Assembly (NCBI GenBank): GCA_964621615.1
Contig: CAZUMW010000050.1
Coordinates: forward strand, 1-29,515
DNA from: CAZUMW01 sp964621615
GTDB taxonomy: Bacteria > Desulfobacterota > WTBG01 > CAIYCZ01 > CAIRTM01
Reading direction: 5' to 3'
Length of the DNA: 29,515 nt
Part shown: piece after piece, positions 8,696-17,257 of the stretch
Layout of the letters: the number at the start of each line of letters is the position of its first letter
How positions within the stretch are numbered: position 1 is the first letter of the stretch
Notes under the pieces: generated by a model
Told to the model about the DNA's origin: nothing
The model's database searches: none
The model's input: the letters and a program-made list of their open reading frames with translations, nothing else
Made by a program: the position numbers and the translations under genes

Positions 8696-8783
8696 ATAAA
8701 AACCGCCCGGAAAAGCATCGGATTATTCAAAAAATAAACGAGGCGCTTGTTTCCGATGTGTCATTGTTACAGGCGGTTTTTAT
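8696..8783. repeat. Long imperfect inverted repeat between pyk and the secreted-protein gene
   Basis: The outer arms are a perfect 12-bp inverted match (ATAAAAACCGCC at 8696-8707 against 8772-8783) and an inner pair CATCGGA/TCCGATG (8716-8722 and 8752-8758) stacks inside. The rightward arm ends in GGCGG followed by five T, so it could terminate or attenuate transcription in either direction. It lies between the divergent starts of pyk and the plus-strand gene at 8838, where a terminator would not normally be expected. It could also be a structured leader RNA or an operator. Confidence 0.45.
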
Positions 8784-8837
8784 AATTGAACTGCAGTCGT
8801 CAATACGCTAAAATTACATCTTACAGGGAGCCGCGTC

Positions 8838-9788
8838 ATGCACTTCGCCATAATCAGGTTTGTTTTTGTTTGTGCCGCTGCTGCGCTTGCCTTTGCCGTA
8901 TCAGCCGCCGGCTCTTCAGCCGGCGCCTGCAGAGCTTACGGGTGAGCAAGCATCAGGCCGGACCCCGGGTCAGGGTCTGTCGGCGAAACAATTACCCTCA
9001 CAATCCGGGGATACAAAACCTATTTTCTTCCCGGGTTTACCAGCGTGTCTTTCAGCTGCGATGCGGTCACGGTACAGAGCGTTACCGTGCTCTCCGGAAC
9101 AAAGCTGACCGCTTTAATCAGCATAGACGCTGATGCCCCCGTGCAGCTCTGCGATGTGTCAGTCAAAACCGGGAATCAGCTTGTTGTCCGCAGGGGGGGC
9201 TTTCAGGTAATCAGCTCCTGGTGTACCTGCAGCGGGCTTGAGCCGTCCTTTGTCCGGGCGCCGGACACAAAGCAGATAACCTTAACCGCCGGCTGTGACA
9301 TGTTTACCCCCAACAGCGAAATTACTGTTGGCATAAACTGCCCAGGGGTTACCGCCGGCAGCATCAGCGTTGCCACCACGACCGACATAACGGTGGATAT
9401 CTCTGCGGAGATTACGGCTGCCTACTGTCTCGGCGATATAACCGTCCGGTCCGACAACCTCACCGCAACCTGCAGCGAAGGCCTTGAAATATATGAGGCG
9501 GAATGTGTGGTAAACGCCGTTGCGCCCGGCATCCTGCGTGCCGGCGCCTTTCTGCCCCGCATAAAAATTGTCGACGCAACACTGTCGCAACCGCTCGCCG
9601 AATCAGTGAGCGCTGTTACCTTTGACAGCACAGAGCGCTCTGTGCCGGTGCTGCACACAAAGCCTGTCTCCGACGCTGTCATCCGTCTGCTGTTATATAT
9701 CCCCCCTTCCGCAGAGCAGGGAGACTATCCGTTTTCCGTTACCGCAGGAGGGGTTGTCTTTAGCGGAGGCGTGCTGACAATACAATGA
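8838..9788 (+). CDS. Secreted Ig-like protein interrupted by an in-frame TGA after the signal peptide
   Basis: ATG 8838 opens a textbook Sec signal peptide (MHFAIIRFVFVCAAAALAF, then small residues) and after 35 codons meets TGA at 8943-8945. In the same frame the sequence is then open for a further 280 codons to TGA 9788. The downstream part begins PDPGSGSVGETITLTIRG, resembling the start of IPT/TIG or other Ig-like beta-sandwich domains, and stays rich in T, S, V and I with scattered cysteines, as in exported surface proteins. It may be a recent nonsense mutation, a sequencing error, or UGA recoding. No homologue is recognised by eye. Translation could also restart internally, for example at GTG 9045, but that would lose the export signal. 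A TTACAGGGAG segment precedes the ATG. Confidence 0.55.
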
Positions 9789-10072
9789 ATTGAGCCCTTA
9801 TTGAACGAACAGAGCAATCAGTTACATTTATTCAGTGATATCTGCAGGTTTTTCTTTTTTGCTAAAACAGGCGCAGGTGCGGCGCAGTGCATCAATAATA
9901 ACTATGTCATGGCACGGTTTATCCGGGCCATCCAGAGGCATATTCACATGCTGTCAGAAGCACGAGCGGGCAAGCCGGGCGGGGACTGCAATGTATATTT
10001 TTGTCTTTTTGAGCCATGATGTTGATCAGGATAAAATGCGCGAAAAATTACGAGGTAACACAAAGCTGATTT
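9789..10072. other. Intergenic region with no convincing gene except a tiny minus-strand frame
   Basis: This region separates the secreted-protein gene from the convergent DUF1015 gene. Plus-strand frames here have unconvincing composition. On the minus strand a 37-codon frame (ATG 9941 to TAA 9828) reads MPLDGPDKPCHDIVIIDAL and ends with a lysine-rich tail. It looks protein-like, but has no ribosome binding site and no homologue that I recognise. I see no terminator hairpin or RNA gene. Confidence 0.3.
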
Positions 10073-11410
10073 TTACGGCAGTATCTTCCTGCATTCCATG
10101 TAAAAGCGCTTCTCATCAGCCGCGCCCATGGAAAAGGTCTTGCGGGGGAGCACCCCGCCCCGGACAATTGCTTTAAACACATCGTGCTTTGACATTCCGG
10201 GAAGCAGAAAGCCCGCATTGCCCTGAGCCGCTCCCAGCTCCACAACAGCATCGCTGCCGTGTATGTAGTCAAGCCGGGCACCCGCAGGCAGGCAGCTGTC
10301 AAGGAACCCCTGCAACGTACCGACCGGCATCGCATCCACGGGATTGTATACAGTAAGAACACCCCTGCTTTTTTCAGCAACGAACCCGATACAGTGCGCA
10401 CCCTCGGAAGCATAGGCGCCCACTGCAGCATACACCTCTTCAACAGTTTCGCATTTCCGCACAGCGCATGACGAACCCCGCCGGCTGAAATAAGCTTTAC
10501 AGGCCTCGCCGAGCAGTGCTTCAGGATCAGCAGCAAACGCCACCCGGTGAATCGGCTCGAATTCTATACCGTCATCATACAGATTCACCAGCTCAACCAT
10601 CGCATAGCGCGCGGGGTGGCCTGCCGAATCCTTCTCCGGAAGGGCTGATTTTATGTTTTCCCAGCACACTTTTGCCGCAGCAAGCGAGTGATTGCCGTCG
10701 CCCACAGCATAGAGCATGATCCCCTGATCCAGCGTACCGTATTTTTCTGTATATGAAGCAGGAAGGGCAAGCGCGCGGATCCTGGCCGCAACAGACCGCA
10801 CTGTTTCATGATCCTGGATGCTCCATCCGCGCACGCGGCCGCCCCCCATCATCAGCTCAGTATCGTAGGCGGGAGTGTTACGGCACCCGCTCAGCGGCTC
10901 AATAACGGTTCTGCCGGGATCGTCAATAAGCACAAGAATATGAGGAACTTCAAGCGGTGCATGAGTGCGTATTGCCACGCGGGGAGGAAGCCTGTCCAGT
11001 ATGGTTCCTTCGGTAGCGCGAATAAGCGACCGGGAATTTTTGCTGAAATCATACTGCTCAAGATCAAGCGCAGCGATAAGCCCGGTGCGGCACACACCGC
11101 CGGGCGCTTCGCGGTGAACCAGCATAAAGCCCGCCGGCTGGGGCACAAGAATCCCCTGATTCAGATAATCGGCCATAGTGTTATGGATAGTGCTGATCCG
11201 CTCATACCGGTCCGGGGCATCAAGGGCATACTCAGGCAGTATAAGCTTGAGCGTTGACGGCAGATCGCCGACAAAGCGGGAAACACCATTCCAGTAGGCG
11301 GGCTGAGAGGTATACTGATCACAGGCGATAACCGACCACTTATGGAGATCAATGCCGGGGCGGGGCAGAAGGATACGCGGTGCCTGCAGTCCAATGTCAG
11401 GAAAATTCAT
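10073..11410 (-). CDS. DUF1015 family protein
   Basis: 445 residues from ATG 11410, preferred over ATG 11425 because GAGG sits 5 bases before it. The protein matches the DUF1015 (YiiF/SerC-associated) family pattern seen across anaerobes: an N-terminal P-R-P-G-I-D segment, S-V-I-A-C-D-Q-Y-T-S-Q, a central H-I-L-V-L-I-D-D-P motif and the strongly conserved DGNHSLAAAK motif. The function of the family is not established; the D-G-N-H motif suggests a nucleotide- or metal-dependent activity. It has no signal peptide or membrane segments, so it is cytoplasmic. The gene lies 45 bp downstream of a small membrane-protein gene and may share its operon. Confidence 0.88.
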   Translation of the reverse strand: MNFPDIGLQAPRILLPRPGIDLHKWSVIACDQYTSQPAYWNGVSRFVGDLPSTLKLILPEYALDAPDRYERISTIHNTMADYLNQGILVPQPAGFMLVHREAPGGVCRTGLIAALDLEQYDFSKNSRSLIRATEGTILDRLPPRVAIRTHAPLEVPHILVLIDDPGRTVIEPLSGCRNTPAYDTELMMGGGRVRGWSIQDHETVRSVAARIRALALPASYTEKYGTLDQGIMLYAVGDGNHSLAAAKVCWENIKSALPEKDSAGHPARYAMVELVNLYDDGIEFEPIHRVAFAADPEALLGEACKAYFSRRGSSCAVRKCETVEEVYAAVGAYASEGAHCIGFVAEKSRGVLTVYNPVDAMPVGTLQGFLDSCLPAGARLDYIHGSDAVVELGAAQGNAGFLLPGMSKHDVFKAIVRGGVLPRKTFSMGAADEKRFYMECRKILP

Positions 11411-11455
11411 ACAGTCCTCATACATTTTATAAATTTTGTGAGAAGGGTCCGGTGC

Positions 11456-11713
11456 TTAGCATTTTGTTGCAGTCTTTTTACCAGGTTTATCCGGATCAGA
11501 GGCACAGCCGGCAGGAAGATCTGCACGCACGGCAGCACGGGAGCGAGCTGCGCTGACAATAAGCATAATGATAAAAATAACAATCAGCAGCCCCACGAGC
11601 ACGAACGGCGGCAGAATCTTCCAAAAAAGGTATGCAGCACCTATGAACAAAAGGGTAGCTGCGGCGGCGATACTCAATATTTTTATGCTCGGTGCGGATC
11701 GGAGCTGAGCCAT
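11456..11713 (-). CDS. Small two-helix membrane protein of unknown function
   Basis: 85 residues from ATG 11713, selected because AAGGA lies 8 bases upstream; the longer frame to 11791 would overlap the preceding gene and has an unlikely cysteine-rich start. Two hydrophobic segments are evident (about residues 12-31 and 36-57), the second very rich in I, V and L, followed by a charged tail with a lysine-rich end. No family is recognised. It starts 13 bp after the stop of the TrmN6-like gene, so the two are probably co-transcribed, with the DUF1015 gene following. Confidence 0.6.
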   Translation of the reverse strand: MAQLRSAPSIKILSIAAAATLLFIGAAYLFWKILPPFVLVGLLIVIFIIMLIVSAARSRAAVRADLPAGCASDPDKPGKKTATKC

Positions 11714-11726
11714 CCCCTCTATCCTT

Positions 11727-12473
11727 CTATAGCGACTGGAACAGCGAAAGTGCCTGCTCAGTGTAACGGCCGTGCCGGTCATACAGCACAAGCGGCGGCT
11801 GAATCCTGATTTCAGCGCCGGCTCCTTTCACTGCCTCAACCAGTATCATGCCTGCCGGCTCAACCTTGCGCGAGTGGACATACTGAGCTGTTTTTGGCTC
11901 GATGTGCAGGCTTCTCATATGCACAAAAAGGTCCACCGTTCGGGCACTTTTAAACACGGCCAGAAGCCTGCCGCCGTTTTTGAGCAGATAGGAGGCGCAT
12001 CGCATAAAATCCTCTATGGTGCCGTACAGCTCGTGCCGGGCTATTGCATTCTGCTGACCGGGATTTATCTTCCCGCTGCCCACCGGGTAAAAGGGAGGGT
12101 TTGTCACAACCGTATCAAAGGTGCCCGGCGCAAAGTGATCTTTGGGGTTTCGTATATCGGCGCATAAAACTCGAACGCGGTTTGAAAGATTATTGAGACT
12201 GCAGCTGCGCCGGGCGAGCTGCGCGAGCTCATCCTGTATTTCAATAGCGGTAATATCGCCTACTTTCGTGCTGCGCGCCAGAATAACCGGCAAAATGCCG
12301 CAGCCTGCCCCCAGATCGGCAACCGCCCCCCCAGCCCGCTGCATAGCAAAAATTCCCAGCAGCACCGTATCTATGGAAAAGCGGTATCCGTTTTGCTTCT
12401 GGAAAATTCTGATTTTCCCGTCAAAAAGCTCATGAATCTCAGCTTCTTCCGGAAATTCATCACATGAAACCAT
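11727..12473 (-). CDS. TrmN6-like tRNA1(Val) adenine-37 N6-methyltransferase family protein
   Basis: 248 residues from ATG 12473 (an in-frame TTG at 12479 is less likely). It is a class I SAM-dependent methyltransferase: motif I reads DLGAGCG (residues 53-59), the acidic end of strand 2 is A-I-E-I-Q, and the catalytic N6-adenine motif is NPPFY (125-129). The preceding QKQNGYRFSIDTVLL block is characteristic of the YfiC/TrmN6 family, which methylates A37 of tRNA1(Val) in Escherichia coli. Members outside the Enterobacteria are often annotated only as methyltransferases, so the exact tRNA target is inferred. It leads a short minus-strand run with a small membrane protein and DUF1015, and is divergent from selB. 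Confidence 0.82.
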   Translation of the reverse strand: MVSCDEFPEEAEIHELFDGKIRIFQKQNGYRFSIDTVLLGIFAMQRAGGAVADLGAGCGILPVILARSTKVGDITAIEIQDELAQLARRSCSLNNLSNRVRVLCADIRNPKDHFAPGTFDTVVTNPPFYPVGSGKINPGQQNAIARHELYGTIEDFMRCASYLLKNGGRLLAVFKSARTVDLFVHMRSLHIEPKTAQYVHSRKVEPAGMILVEAVKGAGAEIRIQPPLVLYDRHGRYTEQALSLFQSL

Positions 12474-12479
12474 ACGCAA

Positions 12480-12798
12480 CAGGTATGTCGTATGCAGCCC
12501 TGAAAGATTTTTTTTGTACGCTCAGGGAAACGCCCCGGCCCGTGCCTCTCCGCGACATGCCCTGCAGCTCTTTTGGACACGCATGGCGTGATATGCTGAA
12601 TTGTGCCCTGCTGCAGCGGGACACAATCAGGCAAAGCGGCAGATGCCTGCATAGCTTAAGCGTATTTACAAAGCGGCTGTTTTTTGAAATAATACACTGT
12701 TTGGAAAGTAAACTCAATTATTTTGCCGGACATGTGAAAAACAGACAGAGCCGCTTCGTTTTCGATCAAAAAATATACCACAATCACTGCGTGCACCA
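12480..12798. other. Divergent intergenic region between TrmN6-like gene and selB
   Basis: It should contain promoters for both flanking genes but I cannot assign boxes. A plus-strand frame from ATG 12464 (or 12485) runs to a TGA at 12800-12802 that overlaps the selB ATG as ATGA. Its product is cysteine- and histidine-rich and unlike anything I recognise, so I do not call it as a gene. It would however explain why selB has no visible ribosome binding site, through coupled translation. No tRNA-Sec (selC) or other tRNA is visible here. Confidence 0.3.
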
Positions 12799-14724
12799 AT
12801 GAAACATATTATCCTTGGAACCGCCGGCCATATCGATCACGGCAAGACGAGCCTTATCAAAACAGTTACCGGCGTTGACTGCGACCGGCTTAAGGAAGAA
12901 AAGCGCCGCGGCATTACCATTGAGCTCGGCTTTGCCTCGGTTGCTCTCCCGGGCGGGCAGCGGCTGAGTATCGTCGATGTGCCCGGCCATGAAAAATTTA
13001 TAAAAAATATGGTGGCCGGTGTCGGCGGAATCGATGCGGTTGTCCTGGTTGTTGCGGCTGATGAGGGAATCATGCCTCAAACCAGAGAGCACCTTGATAT
13101 CTGCTCGGTACTTTCTGTTCAGCACGGCATTATCGCACTGACAAAAACAGACCTTGTAGATGATGAGCTGCGCGAGCTGGTAGCCGGCGAAATCCGTGAC
13201 AGCGTTCAGCATAGCTTCCTCAAAAATGCGCCCATCGTCGCTGTTTCGTCAGCTACCGGGCACGGGATCAGGGAATTTCTGTCAGCGCTGGAGGATCTGT
13301 GCAGCCGCGTCCCATCCAGATCGGCATCCGGTCCCTTTCGGCTTCCGGTTGACCGCGTGTTTTCCATGAAAGGATTCGGCACAGTGGTGACCGGATCATC
13401 TGCAGGGGGAGCGCTGGCGGCCGGTGACGAAATTGAAGTCATGCCGGGCAAAAAGACCGCAAAAATCCGCGGCATTCAGGTGCACGGCGGTGCTGTGCAG
13501 CGCGTAGAAGGCGGCAGGCGCGTCGCGCTGAACCTTCAGGGCATAGACCGGACAGAGGTGTCCAGGGGAGACATTATAGCACGGCCGGGAACAATGCGCC
13601 CGACACACCGGATCGCGGTACGGTATCACCACCTGGAAAATGCTGTCAGCCCGCTGAAACACCGGCAGAGGGTACGCTTCCACGCAGGCACGGCTGAGCT
13701 GTTCGGAAGAGTCGCGCTTGCTGACCGCTCCCCCGTTGCGCCGGGAGAGGAAGCGTATATGCTTATATCGCTTGAGGCGCCCACAGCAGTTTATTCAGGG
13801 GACCGGTTTGTCCTGCGAAGCTATTCCCCGGTAACAACCATCGGCGGCGGAGAGATTCTTGACACCGCGCCCCCGCGCCGCCTCCGCACGCCGGAGATTT
13901 TCAACAAGCGGATGGACACGCTTGACACCCGCGACCCGGCAGCAGCTATTGCACTGCTGTGTGCCGAGGCAGGCCTGTCGGGCATATCCGCCGAAGATCT
14001 TTGTACGCGCTGCGGTATTTCTCAAAAACAGACCGAAGGCGTCCTCAACGCACATCCCGCTACAGAAAAGCCCGTTGTGTACAGCACAAAACCGCTGTGC
14101 ATCACGACACAGCAGATCATTTCGGAAATGGAGAAGCTTATTGAAACACAGCTGAAGGCGTACCACCATCAGCACTCAATGAAACAGGGAATGCCCAGGG
14201 AAGCACTGGCTGCGGGACTCCCCCGGCATACCGACCGCAGAATGTTCATGTATGCTCTGGAACGCATGGTCAAAAACAGCACCCTGACAACTGATCAGGG
14301 CACATATTGTCTTGCAGCGCATTCCCCGAAGCTCACCGGCAGGCAGCAAAAGCTTCTCGATACACTGCGCGCTCTGTACGCCGACGCAGGTGCAGCGCCG
14401 CCGGCCAAAAAAGAAATCGTCCAAAAATTGCGCGCCTCAGAGCGCGATATCGACAGCGCCTGCGCCCTGCTTGTGCGGGAAAGCGAGCTGGTTAAAATAA
14501 CTGACGACCTTTATTATCAGCGCGCTGCCTACAGCCGTCTTGTCGACAGCATCATCGGCCATTTGAAAAAAAACGGGAGCCTGAACATTCAGCAGGCAAA
14601 AGCCGTTACCGGCCTTTCACGCAAATACATGGTGCCCTTTCTGGAGCATCTCGACAAGCAGAAGCTGACGCTGCGGCAGGGCGACAGGCGAATACTGCGA
14701 AAGAAGACAACAACAAAACAGTGA
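12799..14724 (+). CDS. selB: Selenocysteine-specific translation elongation factor SelB
   Basis: 641 residues. SelB is the GTPase that delivers selenocysteyl-tRNA to UGA codons preceding a SECIS hairpin. The N-terminal GTPase domain shows G1 GTAGHIDHGKT (residues 7-17), the switch segment RRGITIELGFA, G3 DVPGHEKFI and G4 TKTD, with the SelB-typical absence of extended EF-Tu domain features. Domains 2 and 3 follow to about residue 350. The C-terminal 280 residues form the winged-helix array that binds SECIS RNA. There is no obvious ribosome binding site; see the note on the region upstream. No selA, selD, selC or selenoprotein gene is recognised in the window. It is followed 9 bp later by a thioesterase gene. 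Confidence 0.96.
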   Translation: MKHIILGTAGHIDHGKTSLIKTVTGVDCDRLKEEKRRGITIELGFASVALPGGQRLSIVDVPGHEKFIKNMVAGVGGIDAVVLVVAADEGIMPQTREHLDICSVLSVQHGIIALTKTDLVDDELRELVAGEIRDSVQHSFLKNAPIVAVSSATGHGIREFLSALEDLCSRVPSRSASGPFRLPVDRVFSMKGFGTVVTGSSAGGALAAGDEIEVMPGKKTAKIRGIQVHGGAVQRVEGGRRVALNLQGIDRTEVSRGDIIARPGTMRPTHRIAVRYHHLENAVSPLKHRQRVRFHAGTAELFGRVALADRSPVAPGEEAYMLISLEAPTAVYSGDRFVLRSYSPVTTIGGGEILDTAPPRRLRTPEIFNKRMDTLDTRDPAAAIALLCAEAGLSGISAEDLCTRCGISQKQTEGVLNAHPATEKPVVYSTKPLCITTQQIISEMEKLIETQLKAYHHQHSMKQGMPREALAAGLPRHTDRRMFMYALERMVKNSTLTTDQGTYCLAAHSPKLTGRQQKLLDTLRALYADAGAAPPAKKEIVQKLRASERDIDSACALLVRESELVKITDDLYYQRAAYSRLVDSIIGHLKKNGSLNIQQAKAVTGLSRKYMVPFLEHLDKQKLTLRQGDRRILRKKTTTKQ

Positions 14725-14733
14725 GGAGGCATT

Positions 14734-15129
14734 ATGAGCGAACGGTTTACCCCCGGCATGAGCCATGAAGTAACCATGGAAACAACCTCGGCCCACACCG
14801 CACAAAATTTCCACAAAAACCTTCCCGATGTCTTTGCAACTCCCTATCTCGCCGGCTTGATGGAGCGGGTATCAGCCGAGCTTATCGACAGCCGCCTGGA
14901 AGCGGGGGAGCAGTCTGTCGGTATTTCCATGAACCTTAAGCATACCGCGGCTACGCCGCTCGGCATGAAAGTGCGTGTAAAAACAGAGGTAACCGGCGTT
15001 GAGGGGGCAAAGCTCACCTTCAGGCTCGACGCCTGGGATGAAGCTGAAAAAATCGGAGAGGCTGAGCACAAGCGGTTTATTATTAAAGCGGAAAAATTTA
15101 ATGCCAAAGTCGCTAAAAAAGCTTCATGA
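14734..15129 (+). CDS. Hotdog-fold thioesterase, FlK-like
   Basis: 131 residues, single-domain. The opening F-T-P-G-M-S-H-E-V-T followed by T-S-A-H-T, the segment PDVFATPYLAGLMERVSAELI and the later VGISMNLKHTAATPLGMKVRV match the thioesterase group related to fluoroacetyl-CoA thioesterase (FlK), which hydrolyses short acyl-CoAs. The active-site threonine/glutamate/histidine arrangement (T in the ATPYLAGLME helix, E, and H in KHTAATP) appears to be present. A near-perfect GAGGAGG lies before the ATG. It sits between selB (9 bp) and the RluA-like gene, which it overlaps by 29 bp, so the three are probably one operon. The natural substrate is unknown. Confidence 0.85.
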   Translation: MSERFTPGMSHEVTMETTSAHTAQNFHKNLPDVFATPYLAGLMERVSAELIDSRLEAGEQSVGISMNLKHTAATPLGMKVRVKTEVTGVEGAKLTFRLDAWDEAEKIGEAEHKRFIIKAEKFNAKVAKKAS

Positions 15130-15808
15130 CATTGATGTCCTCTACACTGACAACCACCTCCTGGTGGTAAACAAACCAGCCGGCATGCTGTCACAGGGGG
15201 ACAAAACCGGTGATGATGATCTGCTTTCGCTCTCAAAGCAGCTTATAAAAAATAACTGCCGAAAACAGGGCAATGTATACCTCGGGCTTGTACACCGGCT
15301 TGACCGGCCTGCTTCGGGCGTTATGGTGCTGGCGCGCACATCGAAGGCCGCAGCACGTCTGTCCAGCCAGTTCAGGCAATCCACCCCCCTTAAAAAATAT
15401 ATCGCTGTTGTCGAGGGCCGGTGCTCCGGGAGCGGTGTGCTGACCGATTATATTACAAAATCACGGCCAGGACCTGCGATAGTGGATGCCTCACATCCCG
15501 CAGCCCGCTTTGCGGAGCTTTCATGGGCATCGATTGCACATAACGCGGGCTTGTCCCTGCTCGACATAACGCTGAAAACCGGCCGGCCGCATCAGATACG
15601 GCTCCAGCTTTCCCGCGCCGGGTTTCCGCTCTGCGGGGACCTCCGCCACGGTGCCCGGAGGATTTTTGACGGCAGGAACCTTGCTCTTCACTGCTATCTG
15701 CTGGGGCTTGAACACCCGGTACAAAAGACCTTTATGCAGTGGAAAGCCCCTCCACCTCAAAGCTGGCAGGGCTTTTTTGACAGCGCTGTCAGCCGGCTGA
15801 TATTATAA
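15101..15808 (+). CDS. RluA-family RNA pseudouridine synthase
   Basis: 235 residues from ATG 15101; the frame is open upstream, but this start puts the D-V-L-Y-T-D-N-H-L-L-V-V-N-K-P core at the usual place near the N-terminus. The catalytic motif HRLDRPASG carries the nucleophilic aspartate D68, and the later LKTGRPHQIRLQ and the L-H-C-Y-L-L-G-L-E-H-P segment complete the RluA family signature. It converts uridine to pseudouridine in rRNA or tRNA; which sites cannot be inferred. No N-terminal S4 domain is present, so it belongs to the short RluA/TruC-like group. It overlaps the end of the thioesterase gene by 29 bp, consistent with coupled translation. Confidence 0.92.
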   Translation: MPKSLKKLHDIDVLYTDNHLLVVNKPAGMLSQGDKTGDDDLLSLSKQLIKNNCRKQGNVYLGLVHRLDRPASGVMVLARTSKAAARLSSQFRQSTPLKKYIAVVEGRCSGSGVLTDYITKSRPGPAIVDASHPAARFAELSWASIAHNAGLSLLDITLKTGRPHQIRLQLSRAGFPLCGDLRHGARRIFDGRNLALHCYLLGLEHPVQKTFMQWKAPPPQSWQGFFDSAVSRLIL

Positions 15809-15939
15809 TCCTCACCTGATAATTTTGACTTTTATAGTCACTCAGGATGATGACTTTTTATCCGAGACGGCTTATAGTAACATTGTCCGGATGAGGAAGG
15901 ACTCCCTTTCCTTTACAATCGATAAATAACTTGCTAAAC

Positions 15940-15945
15940 TATAAT
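15940..15945 (+). promoter_or_regulatory. Candidate -10 box upstream of rpoH
   Basis: A perfect TATAAT lies 138 bp before the rpoH start in an AT-rich stretch. No well-spaced -35 hexamer is seen (TTTACA at 15912-15917 is 22 bp away), so an activator or alternative sigma factor could be involved, or the match may be chance. Confidence 0.3.
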
Positions 15946-16082
15946 GCTTAAGCTTTTTTATAGGTAAGGGAGCTTTTCACGCATGCAAAGCCAAGGCCTG
16001 CCCCTGATCAGTGCTACTGTATCAGCGGCCCCGGCAATGTGTGCCATTATCAATACGCTATGCAATCGGCGAGGCCGTCTTT

Positions 16083-17030
16083 ATGAGCGATAAACAGTTT
16101 TCATCAGACATTGAAAATACAGACGATGATGAGCAGCAGGCGCTCAGCTCGCCGCTACCCGTTCTCCATGACTCGCTTCAGCTGTACCTGCGGGAAATAC
16201 GCGCTATACCGCTGTTAACGCCTGAAGAGGAAAAAAATCTTGCTGTACAATTTCGCGAGCAGGGAGATATGGAGGCTGCATACCGACTGGTGGCCTCAAA
16301 TCTTCGCCTGGTGGTAAAAATTGCCCTCGAATATCATCGCCAGTGGGTACTTAATCTTATGGATCTTATCCAGGAGGGCAATCTCGGGCTTATGCAGGCC
16401 GTAAAGAACTTTGACCCCTATCGAGGCGTCAAGCTTTCCTACTACGCTGCGTACTGGATCAGGGCCTATATTTTAAAATTCATCATGGATAACTGGAAGC
16501 TGGTAAAAATCGGCACGACCCAGGTTCAGAGAAAGCTGTTTTTTAACCTTCAGAAAGAAAAAACCCGGCTTGAAAAATTGGGGTTTTATCCCGGCCCGGC
16601 ACGGCTTGCTGCCGCTCTTGGCACAGATGAGGAAAAGGTTATCGAAATGCAGCAGCGGCTGGGAGACTGGGAGCCTTCGCTTGATCAGCCTGTGGGGGAG
16701 GACTGGAAGGAAACGCGGGGCGATTTCATGTCGGCCGATGAAGAACTGTTTGACAGCACTATGGCTGATTATGAGCTGCAGCACCTTTTCATGCAAAAAC
16801 TTGAGGATTTCCGGAAAACCATAGACGACAAAGAGCGTGACATACTTGATAATAGAATTCTTTCCGATGAGCCCCGGACCCTGCAGGATATCGGGGAAAC
16901 CTATGGAATAACCAAAGAGCGCGTTCGCCAGATCGAAAACCGCCTGAAGGGCAAAATCAAGCAGTTTATGCAGGAATCACTTCCGGATTTTGAGAAATTA
17001 TCACTTCCGGCTGAAGAAAACGGCGATTAA
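16083..17030 (+). CDS. rpoH: RpoH-type heat-shock sigma factor
   Basis: 315 residues from ATG 16083, with GAGG 8 bases upstream; the frame is open back to 16011 but the leading part is unlike sigma factors. The acidic N-terminus is followed by region 1.2 (YLREIRAIPLLTPEEE, about 35-50), region 2 (DLIQEGNLGLMQAVKNFDP and the aromatic-rich YYAAYWIRAYI, about 94-130) and the RpoH-box-like QRKLFFNLQK (149-158), which distinguishes RpoH from other group-3 and group-2 sigma factors. Region 4 ends with a helix-turn-helix (TLQDIGETYGITKERVRQIE). It directs RNA polymerase to heat-shock promoters. dnaJ lies 227 bp downstream on the same strand, supporting the heat-shock role. Confidence 0.9.
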   Translation: MSDKQFSSDIENTDDDEQQALSSPLPVLHDSLQLYLREIRAIPLLTPEEEKNLAVQFREQGDMEAAYRLVASNLRLVVKIALEYHRQWVLNLMDLIQEGNLGLMQAVKNFDPYRGVKLSYYAAYWIRAYILKFIMDNWKLVKIGTTQVQRKLFFNLQKEKTRLEKLGFYPGPARLAAALGTDEEKVIEMQQRLGDWEPSLDQPVGEDWKETRGDFMSADEELFDSTMADYELQHLFMQKLEDFRKTIDDKERDILDNRILSDEPRTLQDIGETYGITKERVRQIENRLKGKIKQFMQESLPDFEKLSLPAEENGD

Positions 17031-17102
17031 GACAGCGGCTTTACTGCAGGATACTGCGCTGTGCGTTAACAGGCTGTCGCAGCAAAAAGGCCTGACATAT
17101 GC

Positions 17103-17130
17103 TTGACACCTATAAATAAATGATTATTTT
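17103..17130 (+). promoter_or_regulatory. Candidate sigma-70-type promoter for dnaJ
   Basis: TTGACA at 17103-17108 is followed after 16 bp by TATTTT at 17125-17130. The pair lies 128 bp before the dnaJ ATG, in the only AT-rich part of the rpoH-dnaJ gap. No clear RpoH-type consensus is visible. Confidence 0.4.
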
Positions 17131-17257
17131 AAAAGTTTAAGAGAAGACAGCTGCATGCGACATTGAACGTTTTGCTGCAGGAGAATACATATATCTACAC
17201 CGCTATCAGTGCGGCGGCACAGTCCTTTTTATACCACAATTTACCCGGATATACACA

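Noticed and set aside
9828..9941. 37-codon minus-strand frame with protein-like composition
   Set aside because: No ribosome binding site and no recognised homologue; too short to support alone, so noted only in the intergenic entry.
17031..17080. GACAGC/GCTGTC inverted pair after rpoH as a terminator
   Set aside because: The arms are only 6 bp with a long loop and there is no T tract after them.
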